From contig JAAYPD010000023.1 in the NCBI GenBank assembly GCA_012520015.1, positions 1 to 5,027 of the forward strand: a DNA stretch of 5,027 nucleotides, given 5' to 3'. Under the pieces are notes generated by a model that saw only the letters and a program-made list of their open reading frames with translations, was not told the DNA's origin and did no database searches. The translations under genes were made by a program, and so were the position numbers. This DNA comes from Methanomicrobiales archaeon. GTDB taxonomy: Archaea > Halobacteriota > Methanomicrobia > Methanomicrobiales > Methanospirillaceae. Below, piece after piece: positions 1-5,027 of this stretch. The number at the start of each line of letters is the position of its first letter. The stretch's first letter is position 1.

Positions 1-1065
1 CTGAAATCACTGATGGAACATTATATAGATCAAATGGTTCATCAGTCTCCTGCTCATTTAAAGGGAATTGTAGGGGGTTTCAAAGATATTTTAGTTCAAG
101 ACAGCAGTATTATTCGAATTAGTAAAAAACTCTATGAATTGCATCCTGCAGCACGTTCTCGCGATGAATCTGCTGGATTAAAGATCCATGCAATTTATAG
201 TGTTGTTTCTAATTCAGTAAAAAATGCAATTATAACAACAGAAAGGGTTCATGACTCTAAGATGTTAAAAATTGGACCTGAAATAGAGAATATTCTCCTA
301 ATAAACGACCTGGGATACTATTCTCTAAAAATTTTCTCTAAAATTCAACAATATGGAGGTTTTTTTGTTAGTAGAATAAAAAGCAATGCTGTTTTTAAGG
401 TTGTTTCAATCAATTCAGGACCTTCTGAAATAACATCAATTGTTGATCATATTCGTTTTAAAAGCATTAATGGCTACGATTTTTTAGATCTAATGCCAAA
501 AAAAGGAGTTTATGATCTCATTTGTTCATTTCATGTTGGAGACAAGCGGATTAACAAAATTAAAACTCCAATTTTTCAAGAATTCAGGGTAATTTGTACC
601 TGGAATCCTCTTACTGAAAAATGGCACCTCTATATCACAAATATCAGTAAAGAGTTATTTTCGGCTGATGATATTTATGATTTATACCGATTTCGTTGGG
701 TGATTGAACTTATTTTTAAGGAATTAAAAGGGGATTACGACCTTGGAAAAATGTTTCTCGGAAATGAGCCAATGGCGTTTATTCACATTTATTCCATGTT
801 ACTACGGTTTATTATTAGCAGAGATCTGTTTTCCTGGATTGTATCTACGTCTCGAAAAAATGATAAAGGAAAATATACCCCGATGTTATGGTCAAAAGTA
901 TTTTCAGAGAAAGGATTGGAGTTTTTGAGTGTTTTGAATCAAAATTTATTTGGCAAAGGGAACGTAAACAAACGATGGGTTAAATTAGAAAAATCACTGC
1001 GGCACCTTGCAAAAAGCCGCAACATAAAAGAAACTCTCTCATTGAAATTTTCTGAAATTTTGTAG
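1..1065 (+). CDS. IS4-family DDE transposase (N-terminus off window)
   Basis: This transposase would catalyse cut-and-paste movement of its insertion sequence by RNase H-like DDE chemistry with two metal ions. The frame is already open at base 1 (four codons precede the first ATG at 13), so that ATG is probably internal and roughly 80 N-terminal residues lie outside. Numbering from that ATG, the triad is D30 in LVQDSS (base 100), D99 in INDLGYY (base 307) and E232 (base 706). E232 sits in the IS4-family signature Y225-x2-R228-x3-E232-x6-K239. The 350 visible residues run to TAG at 1063-1065 without interruption. The gene is visibly more AT-rich than the hsdM remnant and brxL, as expected of an acquired element. 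The catalytic core is intact, so the protein may be active. Family call is firm; the subgroup is not determined. Confidence 0.9.
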   Translation: MKSLMEHYIDQMVHQSPAHLKGIVGGFKDILVQDSSIIRISKKLYELHPAARSRDESAGLKIHAIYSVVSNSVKNAIITTERVHDSKMLKIGPEIENILLINDLGYYSLKIFSKIQQYGGFFVSRIKSNAVFKVVSINSGPSEITSIVDHIRFKSINGYDFLDLMPKKGVYDLICSFHVGDKRINKIKTPIFQEFRVICTWNPLTEKWHLYITNISKELFSADDIYDLYRFRWVIELIFKELKGDYDLGKMFLGNEPMAFIHIYSMLLRFIISRDLFSWIVSTSRKNDKGKYTPMLWSKVFSEKGLEFLSVLNQNLFGKGNVNKRWVKLEKSLRHLAKSRNIKETLSLKFSEIL

Positions 1066-1346
1066 GTCTTTATCTTCGGATCGATAGTCTGAAGGAGGGT
1101 TATGTACTATTAGTTATCGTTAAAAAACCGGAAAATACTCGTAATTCTCTCTTTTTTTCTATCGTCTCTTTGAAGTTTCAATGATTGTAGTTTAGACCAC
1201 TATAGTGAGACATTTGCGCGTCTGGGTTAAAGAAATGGATCAGAGAAGTATCTCTATCTTCATGATAAGACATACAGTGTAATACGAATTATTGAAAAAT
1301 TATGCCTCAAGATCTGGATTAATCTACAAAGCTGTCTTACATGAAT
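1066..1346. other. Gene-poor stretch, presumed right end of the insertion sequence
   Basis: No convincing gene is visible in these 281 bases. The right terminal inverted repeat of the IS4-family element should lie here, soon after the transposase stop, but the left end is outside the window and I cannot match the two. A 10-base perfect palindrome, cactatagtg, lies at 1198-1207. On the minus strand a 28-codon frame (MSYHEDRDTS...) opens near 1276, but it resembles nothing I know. A PIN or RelE toxin that might accompany the AbrB-type gene next door is not present in any frame I read. Confidence 0.4.
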
Positions 1347-1571
1347 TCATACCAAAGAACGTTCCTGTTTTCTTAATTTTTCCAGATCGTCCAATAGTCC
1401 GTCTTCATTATATGCACCCATGAGCACAGATAGTTTCGAGCAGGGTATGAGCAAAAGGCCATTTTCACGTTCTTCCAGGAGTATCGTGTCCCCATCATTA
1501 AGATTATATTTTTTTCTTAATGGTAAAGGGATGAAGATGTGTCCATTATCTGCTACCTTCCCGACTTCCAT
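1347..1571 (-). CDS. AbrB/MazE/SpoVT-family DNA-binding protein, possible orphan antitoxin
   Basis: The 74-residue protein has a swapped-hairpin AbrB fold pattern at residues 1-43. It begins MEVGKVADNGHIFIPLPLRK, then has the typical NLNDGDTILLEE turn and a closing strand GLLLIP. These proteins dimerise and bind DNA as antitoxins (with PIN/VapC or MazF toxins) or as small regulators. The C-terminal part (about 50-74) ends in a charged helix, DDLEKLRKQE, of the kind that wraps a toxin in VapB-type antitoxins. A toxin gene would be expected immediately downstream, at lower coordinates. The overlapping ATGA there opens only an eight-codon frame, so no partner is visible. It is divergent from the hsdM remnant with 39 bases between the start codons. 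The ATG at 1571-1569 is chosen because the fold begins right there. Antitoxin versus stand-alone regulator cannot be decided. Confidence 0.72.
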   Translation of the reverse strand: MEVGKVADNGHIFIPLPLRKKYNLNDGDTILLEERENGLLLIPCSKLSVLMGAYNEDGLLDDLEKLRKQERSLV

Positions 1572-1576
1572 ATAGG

Positions 1577-1586
1577 ATATTTATTA
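1577..1586 (+). promoter_or_regulatory. TATA-like box upstream of hsdM remnant
   Basis: The AT-rich stretch atatttatta is centred about 29 bases before the hsdM ATG at 1611. That is the spacing expected of an archaeal TATA box for a leaderless or near-leaderless transcript, and there is no ribosome binding site close to the ATG. It lies only a few bases upstream of the divergent AbrB-type start, too close to serve that gene in the same way. Composition alone could produce such a box. Confidence 0.3.
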
Positions 1587-1610
1587 TGGTGGAACTTGAA
1601 ATTTTCCTCA

Positions 1611-2117
1611 ATGGTTAAAAAATCAGAACTTTATAACTCACTGTGGAAGAGTTGCGATGAACTCCGGGGAGGTATGGATGCATCCCAATACAAAGATTAT
1701 GTGCTCGTCCTCCTCTTCGTCAAGTATGTGTCGGATAAATATGCCGGAGATAAGAAGGCATTAATCGAAGTTCCTTCTGGTGGGAGTTTCTCCGACATGG
1801 TTGCTCTTAAGGGAAATCCGGAGATAGGGGATAAGATCAATCAGATCATCGGAAAGCTCGCTGAGGCGAACGAGCTCAAAGGGGTTATTGACCAGGCCCC
1901 GGATGCTGCATGGCACTTGAGGGTGATCCTGAATCCATCCTCTGAACTGTCGTGGGAGGCGGTTCCCCTTATGGCTGTTTCAAGGGCTTCATTTGCAAGA
2001 ATGTTTGCAATGGGTGTGTCAAATGCTCCGGATGATGGTGCCCGGATGCTTATATGTCATTCATTGATGTCCACGAGTGAGAAAAATTCTTATCTCTGCT
2101 GGCTTTTTGAAAAATGA
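1611..2117 (+). pseudogene. hsdM: Truncated type I restriction-modification methyltransferase (HsdM N-terminal fragment)
   Basis: Residues 1-96 (bases 1611-1898) match the HsdM N-terminal helical domain closely. Family hallmarks are LYNSLWKSCDELRGGMDAS, QYKDYVLVLLFVKYVSDKY and a later NELKGVID. In an intact type I system this domain packs against HsdS and positions the N6-adenine methyltransferase. After about residue 96 the similarity stops and 72 residues of unrelated sequence follow to TGA at 2115-2117. The methyltransferase core with the SAM-binding motif and NPPF/Y catalytic motif is absent, and full-length HsdM is about 500 residues. No hsdS or hsdR is in the window. The ATG at 1611 is preferred over an upstream in-frame start at 1539 because HsdM homology begins there and the earlier start would overlap the AbrB-type gene. 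The fragment cannot methylate DNA and is probably a deletion or insertion scar. Confidence 0.85.
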
Positions 2118-2184
2118 ATATAGGGAGAGCATCAGTTTTGATCTTCGCGATGCGGGCAGTGATCTGGTTCAATATTACCTATAA
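2068..2184 (+). pseudogene. Coding-like fragment of unknown origin
   Basis: In the frame one base off the hsdM tail, an open stretch begins after a stop at 2065-2067 and ends with TAA at 2182-2184. It reads ...ILISAGFLKNEYRES and then DLRDAGSDLVQYYL, which has the composition and codon mix of a real protein C-terminus and is unlike random translation. An A-run (2082-2086) is where a one-base slip would join it to the hsdM-tail frame. It may be the end of a gene whose front part fused with, or replaced, the rest of hsdM. I do not recognise the family, and the call rests only on reading-frame quality. Confidence 0.3.
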
Positions 2185-2186
2185 AT
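2180..2186 (+). promoter_or_regulatory. TATA box for the antitoxin-toxin pair
   Basis: The sequence ctataaatt at 2179-2187 contains a good archaeal TATA element. Transcription would start about 25 bases downstream, near 2208-2212, leaving a leader of roughly 10 bases before the ATG at 2221. That leader would contain the ribosome binding site at 2211-2214. Confidence 0.5.
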
Positions 2187-2190
2187 TCCC

Positions 2191-2202
2191 AATTGATCAA
2201 TT
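2191..2202. promoter_or_regulatory. Perfect 12-base palindrome, possible autoregulatory operator
   Basis: The palindrome aattgatcaatt lies between the TATA box and the antitoxin start, next to the expected transcription start. Type II antitoxins commonly repress their own operon from such sites. Binding here would block preinitiation complex assembly or start-site access. It is seen directly in the sequence; the operator role is inferred from position only. Confidence 0.4.
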
Positions 2203-2220
2203 CAGTAACTAGGAAAGAAT

Positions 2221-2436
2221 ATGGACGAAACCACACCAGGACCCGTCATAATCAGTTCAGAGGCATTTTCAAGACTGAAACGATTACAATCAGAATTTGA
2301 AGAGGTTATTGAGACGATTGAGATTCTTAATACTCCGGATTTAATAGAGCAGATTCAGCGTTCAAGAGAAGACGTTCTTGCCGGAAAGACCCATTCCATT
2401 TCCAGTCCGGATGATCTCGATAGTATCTGGGAATAA
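2221..2436 (+). CDS. RelB/Phd-like type II antitoxin
   Basis: This 71-residue acidic protein has two parts. The N-terminal segment, PVIISSEAFSRLKRLQSEFE, runs into a long helix. The C-terminal tail, about 36-71, has the pattern LNTPDLIEQIQRSREDVLAGK followed by an acidic end, SPDDLDSIWE. Tails of the form 'D-P/T-D-L-x-E-x-I-x-x-S-x-E-D-x-x-A-G' are common in archaeal antitoxins paired with RelE/ParE toxins, where they wrap and inhibit the toxin. The ATG is preceded by aggaaag (2211-2217), with agga six bases from the start, a partial match to the archaeal ribosome binding site. A toxin-like gene starts one base after the stop, confirming the operon arrangement, but that gene is broken. The antitoxin therefore appears to be expressed without its target unless a related toxin exists elsewhere. 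The family name is from pattern and context. Confidence 0.75.
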   Translation: MDETTPGPVIISSEAFSRLKRLQSEFEEVIETIEILNTPDLIEQIQRSREDVLAGKTHSISSPDDLDSIWE

Positions 2437-2437
2437 C

Positions 2438-2681
2438 ATGTAGATAGAATACACTGAAGAATTCAAAAGGTGTCTTAAAAAATCCGGGATAAGGGGTTAC
2501 AGGTAAAAATAAAAAAATTGTTGAGAATATCATCGAAAATCCAGACGTTGGTAAACCCTTACAATATGAGCTTGCTGGGATGAGGAGTGTTAGGGTCCCT
2601 CCATTTAGGATATTATATGAATATACTCACGATCATCTGATCCTTCATACGTTTGAACATAGAGATTCAGTTTATAAATAG
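2438..2681 (+). pseudogene. RelE/ParE-type toxin, inactivated by a nonsense codon and two frameshifts
   Basis: With three lesions repaired, the region reads as an 81-residue RelE-superfamily toxin. The start is IEYTEEFKRCLKK, the middle is KKIVENIIENPDVGKPLQYE, and the end is AGMRSVRVPPFRILYEY followed by HTFEHRDSVYK and TAG at 2679-2681. Intact members are ribosome-dependent mRNA interferases or gyrase-directed ParE toxins. The lesions are TAG as codon 2 (2441-2443), one base missing at the six-A run 2477-2482, and one base missing at the seven-A run 2511-2517. The putative ATG at 2438 is one base after the antitoxin stop, the usual operon spacing. As the sequence stands no full toxin can be made. 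Two of the three lesions could be sequencing errors in A-runs, but the nonsense codon is not of that kind. Confidence 0.85.
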
Positions 2682-2710
2682 ACCCTGGAAATGGAGAGCC
2701 TGAAATCCCT

Positions 2711-3111
2711 CTACAGGACCAAATCTCTCATGCAAATACCCTTTCCTGTATGATTCAATCTTATCCTGGTTTTTTTGCCATCTTCAATGACAAGATCCAC
2801 TTTTTTATTGAATGTATCTTCAAAGAAATTTTTTTTGAACCATATAATTTCGATTCCTTACTGAAAGGTGACAAGGATGTTAAAATCAATCCCTGGAGAT
2901 ATAGTACCCGTAATCGGTGAAACAAATACACCAATCAGCGATGTTCTAAATCTTCTTTTCAGATCCAAACGTAAATTCCCGTCCTCTCTCATAATCCCGA
3001 GTCTATTCGGTGCTTTCTTATAGAAAATAACGAAAACCCCCTTCCAACAAATCAGGTTTTTTTAATATTTTTGAAACTATCAATAAACATTTGAGGATTT
3101 TTTACCCTCAT
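2711..3111 (-). pseudogene. Unrecognised gene of about 133 codons, broken by one stop and one frameshift
   Basis: On the minus strand a protein-like reading starts at ATG 3111-3109 (MRVKNPQMFIDSFKNIKK). It needs one base restored at the seven-T run 3057-3063, then continues as NLICWKGVFVIFYKKAPNRL, GIMREDGNLRLDLKRRFRTS and SPITGTISPGIDFNILVTFQ. A TAA (2860-2858) interrupts at codon 85. The same frame then continues with GIEIIWFKKNFFEDTFNKK, VDLVIEDGKKTRIRLNHTGK and GICMRDLVL to TAG at 2713-2711. The uniform protein quality on both sides of the stop, in one frame, argues for a decayed or recoded gene. Residues 105-133 look like beta-strands with a K/R-rich loop. A shorter intact frame of 44 codons starts at 2992. 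No signal peptide or membrane segment is clear. I do not recognise the family. It converges on the toxin gene, 29 bases apart. Confidence 0.6.
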
Positions 3112-3156
3112 CAATCAATAACACACTATCACTAATACATCTCTACAGCAATATTC

Positions 3157-3396
3157 TTGGTACGAATTATTACGGTTTATTGTGCTGCCTGCGGAAGAAA
3201 ACTATTCCGATACCAGAAGATTGGAAAAGGCAGACTCCTGCACCACTGGCATTCGCGGATTTCCTCTGATTATACCATCAGGAGAGGAAATGACGTTTAT
3301 TGTACGTGTGGCCAGCATATTGGTGTTGTTGAGCCGAAATGGATCAATCTTCACGGTGGTTCGTTTACGATCAGGGGTTCAGCATTAAAAAAGTAA
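3157..3396 (+). CDS. Small zinc-ribbon protein, function unknown
   Basis: The 79-residue protein has a CxxC pair at C9-C12 in VYCAACGRKLF and a CxC pair at C49-C51 in VYCTCGQHIG. These are spaced like the two knuckles of a zinc ribbon, and the histidines H29, H30 and H32 lie between them. The rest is basic (KIGKGRLLHHWHSR), which fits nucleic-acid or protein binding in the cytoplasm; there is no signal peptide or membrane segment. The start is TTG at 3157. The frame is open upstream only back to a stop at 3133-3135 and has no ATG or GTG, and MVRIITVYCAACG looks like a natural N-terminus. No ribosome binding site is evident. I recall similar short proteins as conserved hypotheticals in methanogens, but cannot confirm that here. 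Codon usage and the intact frame support a real gene. Its role is unknown. Confidence 0.72.
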   Translation: MVRIITVYCAACGRKLFRYQKIGKGRLLHHWHSRISSDYTIRRGNDVYCTCGQHIGVVEPKWINLHGGSFTIRGSALKK

Positions 3397-3414
3397 GTTA
3401 TCCTGGGTTCCCGT

Positions 3415-3572
3415 ATGTTCATGATGAGTCGGGCGGGTTTACCTCCCGCGTATGAATCAAATGTTTTTTCATGAAGTATTTCCTGGCTCTTTGGTGGTCT
3501 GATATAGTGGGGGGAAGTGATTGGTTTACCTGGGGTGAGTTTGAGGATGTGCCGGAGGGGTATGGGAGATAA
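3415..3572 (+). pseudogene. Possible small tryptophan-rich protein, frameshifted
   Basis: Starting at ATG 3415, 18 bases after the zinc-ribbon stop, one frame reads MFMMSRAGLPPAYESNVF and reaches a stop at the six-T run 3464-3469. If one T is restored there, the reading continues MKYFLALWWSDIVGGSDW then FTWGEFEDVPEGYGR to TAA at 3570-3572, giving 52 residues. The second half is rich in W, G, D and E with consistent GAG/GGG codon choice, which favours coding. It could be the second gene of a pair with the zinc-ribbon gene. The second half alone is an intact 33-codon frame starting with ATG at 3471. An inverted repeat gcggg/cccgc (3433-3437 and 3445-3449) lies within it. I do not recognise the family, and a chance frame is possible at this length. 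The long minus-strand frame covering this stretch looks like random translation. Confidence 0.35.
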
Positions 3573-3638
3573 TGATATTTCAAAGAACCTAACCCCAATG
3601 ACTGATTTCTATAAATAGGGCTTGATATTTCTTTTATC

Positions 3639-5027
3639 CTACGACAATACAATCGATTTATACACCGCATCGACTGGATCTTCATAGAATGATATCTGAA
3701 ATTTGCTGAAGAGGTCAGGGGGAACAACCGAGATCTTTCCTGCTGATGAGATCGGTATCAGGACTTTTTTTGCCCCGGCATCAAGAGCAATCTGAAGGAG
3801 ATCGGATAGATTATCAATAGTGCTCACCGAGCCACCGATGGTGAAGGTCCCAAGAATGACAATCGACTCATGGACCGGTTTTCCAAGAGCACCGGAACAG
3901 AGACTGATGAAAGCCGGAAGAGCCAGTTCATCTGATATCCCAACACCCATGAGATCCTGCACATGGAGCTGATAATCCCGTTCCTTGGTGGAGATGCTCT
4001 GGCTTACAGACTTTGCATTGGCTTTGAAATAATGAAAAGCGGTCTGGACTGATTCCTTTGCTTTCATATTTGATCCAAGACCCGATTTTTCATATTTTCC
4101 AGAGCCGGGTATAACCTGGAGCTCAAACTTATATACTCCTATTTTACCCTCTTCATTTCGACTTACTGAATATACCTGACCTGGTTTGGTCATACCTTCG
4201 GGGATTAACTTACTCCCTCCGCTCTCCGGGACTGTCACGAAATGCTCGGTCCCTTCTTCGTTATCGAAATAAGAGAAGTTGACATCGTAAAACTCAATGC
4301 CCCCGATTTTTTTGAGTTGTTCTTTTACCCTTCTCCGTCCGACAAGGGCATATTCCAGTATCTCACGAACATCTTCTTTTGTGGCACTGTCATCCGGGTA
4401 GATGAGTTTTAAAAGACCGGAACAGGTTTTCTTGATGGCTATGGTGTCACGCTGGTTCAGGTTACTGCCAAATCTGAAGTATTTGAAGATAGTGTCACCA
4501 AACGAACGTTTCCTCATCTCACGGAGGTATTCGGCCAGGTAATCCACGATGAATCCATACCGCATGGTGAAGTGTTCAGGTCTGAATTTGGGAACTTCCC
4601 AACCGGGGAGATAGTAATGTATCCGGTCAAAAAAGGCACTGTCATTGTTCATTGCATCAGGGAACGGAGCAAAGAGATGGGCGGTCTTGAGTAAGGACTG
4701 GATACTTTCATTGACGTTTCCGACAAATACGATTGAGGCATTTGCATTGATCTGGTCTTTTCCCCGGGCAAATGAACCGGATGCCATGTAATCCTTGAGT
4801 ATCTGGATGCCATCCTTGTCCTTGAACCTGATTCCGGCTACTTCATCAAAAGCAACGACATCCCAGAGCCCGACAAGTCCGACCTGTCGTAAGCTTAGGT
4901 TGTAAAAGAGGTTTGCGACGGTGGTTTGTCCTCCGGAGATGAGGATTGAATTTGGGGATATCTCTTTGTATACATGGGATTTGCCAGTGCTTCTCGGCCC
5001 AAGTTCACAAAGGTTGTAATTATTTTC
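3639..5027 (-). CDS. brxL: BREX system Lon-like AAA+ protein BrxL (C-terminal 462 residues)
   Basis: BrxL is an AAA+ ATPase with a Lon-protease-like C-terminal domain; family members assemble on DNA and are needed for BREX phage defence. The frame is open from 5027, so the N-terminus (about 200 residues by comparison with type I BrxL) lies outside. Numbering from base 5027, Walker A is G10-PRSTGKS17 in CELGPRSTGKSHVYKE, Walker B is VVAFDE with D61-E62, a sensor-1-like N104 lies in IVFVGN, and FFDRIHYYLPGWEVP (132-146) is a BrxL hallmark. The Lon-like domain spans about 330-462, with DAGAKKVLIP near 416-425 and a typical end SFYEDPVDAVYKSI. At the position of the Lon dyad lysine (IDNLSDLLQ, compare GGLKEKLLA) there is a serine, S408, so classical protease chemistry is doubtful. 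brxL is usually the last gene of a type I BREX operon, so pglZ and the others should lie upstream beyond the right edge. Stop is TAG at 3641-3639. The ATG at 4787 is internal, not the start. Confidence 0.95.
   Translation of the reverse strand, partial: ENNYNLCELGPRSTGKSHVYKEISPNSILISGGQTTVANLFYNLSLRQVGLVGLWDVVAFDEVAGIRFKDKDGIQILKDYMASGSFARGKDQINANASIVFVGNVNESIQSLLKTAHLFAPFPDAMNNDSAFFDRIHYYLPGWEVPKFRPEHFTMRYGFIVDYLAEYLREMRKRSFGDTIFKYFRFGSNLNQRDTIAIKKTCSGLLKLIYPDDSATKEDVREILEYALVGRRRVKEQLKKIGGIEFYDVNFSYFDNEEGTEHFVTVPESGGSKLIPEGMTKPGQVYSVSRNEEGKIGVYKFELQVIPGSGKYEKSGLGSNMKAKESVQTAFHYFKANAKSVSQSISTKERDYQLHVQDLMGVGISDELALPAFISLCSGALGKPVHESIVILGTFTIGGSVSTIDNLSDLLQIALDAGAKKVLIPISSAGKISVVPPDLFSKFQISFYEDPVDAVYKSIVLS

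Noticed and set aside
743..928. 61-codon plus-strand frame inside the transposase
   Set aside because: It lies wholly within the intact transposase gene in another frame and has no independent start signal or recognisable domain.
2441..2443. TAG at toxin codon 2 read as pyrrolysine
   Set aside because: Some methanogens decode TAG as pyrrolysine, but nothing here shows that machinery, and the same gene has two frameshifts, so simple decay explains it better.
2327..2533. 68-codon minus-strand frame over the antitoxin and toxin genes
   Set aside because: It is antisense to the antitoxin and the RelE remnant, both of which have recognisable family patterns.
2878..3024. 48-codon plus-strand frame beginning MLKSIPGDIVPVIG
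   Set aside because: It is antisense to the minus-strand reading at 2711-3111, which extends much further in one frame on both sides.
3092..3110. Inverted repeat tgagg/cctca around a T-run, considered as a terminator
   Set aside because: The stem is only five base pairs, the T-run is in the loop rather than after it, and it overlaps the start of the minus-strand reading.
1283..3171. Shared 11-base string tacgaattatt at 1283-1293 and 3161-3171, considered as direct repeats of a mobile element
   Set aside because: The match does not extend on either side, the string is AT-rich and the two sites have no matching structural context; chance is likely.
3182..3388. 68-codon plus-strand frame inside the zinc-ribbon gene
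   Set aside because: It overlaps the zinc-ribbon frame, which has paired cysteine motifs and better composition.
3609..3618. ctataaatag, considered as a TATA box
   Set aside because: Downstream on the plus strand there is only the antisense of brxL, so no gene is in place to use it.
3419..3727. 102-codon minus-strand open frame overlapping the brxL 3' end
   Set aside because: Its translation is serine- and arginine-rich without domain-like pattern and it overlaps the well-supported brxL end in another frame; it is a shadow.
1..5027. CRISPR array, tRNA or rRNA genes
   Set aside because: No regularly spaced repeats, cloverleaf-like arms or conserved rRNA stretches were noticed on either strand.

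Overview
The window looks like part of an archaeal defence and mobile-element island. A methanogen of the Methanomicrobiales type is my best guess, from the general look of the proteins (zinc-ribbon hypothetical, RelB/RelE-type pair, AbrB-type protein), the TATA-like boxes and the near absence of strong Shine-Dalgarno sites. This is an impression, not a demonstrated assignment. Only the two ends carry substantial uninterrupted genes, and both run off the window. The middle is a mosaic of small genes and decayed ones.

Left end (1-1065, +): most of an AT-rich IS4-family DDE transposase, with an intact DDE triad and YREK signature and its N-terminus outside the window. The 1066-1346 gap presumably holds the right end of that insertion sequence, but I cannot place its terminal repeat. 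Next come a small AbrB/SpoVT-type DNA-binding protein (1347-1571, -) and, divergent from it by 39 bases, a 5' remnant of a type I restriction-modification methyltransferase, hsdM (from 1611, +). That remnant keeps only the N-terminal helical domain before running into unrelated sequence.

Middle (2118-3572): a RelB/Phd-like antitoxin gene with a credible promoter, a palindromic possible operator and a ribosome binding site. Directly after it is a RelE-type toxin gene broken by a stop at codon 2 and two frameshifts at A-runs. On the minus strand (2711-3111) lies an unrecognised gene of about 133 codons that becomes continuous after one base at a T-run and one in-frame stop are allowed for. A small CxxC/CxC zinc-ribbon protein (3157-3396, TTG start) follows, then a short tryptophan-rich reading frame that also needs one base restored at a T-run.

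Right end (3639-5027, -): the C-terminal 462 residues of BrxL, the AAA+/Lon-like effector of BREX phage-defence systems, with Walker A and Walker B intact. In type I BREX operons brxL is the last gene, so the rest of the cluster (brxA, brxB, brxC, pglX, pglZ) is expected beyond the right edge, and this window would be the region just past the 3' end of that operon. Together the BREX end, the hsdM scar, the antitoxin with a dead toxin and the transposase suggest a defence island with repeated gene gain and loss. I do not see a clearly new intact system. The best leads are the unrecognised minus-strand gene at 2711-3111 and the fact that every inferred frameshift there falls in an A or T run.
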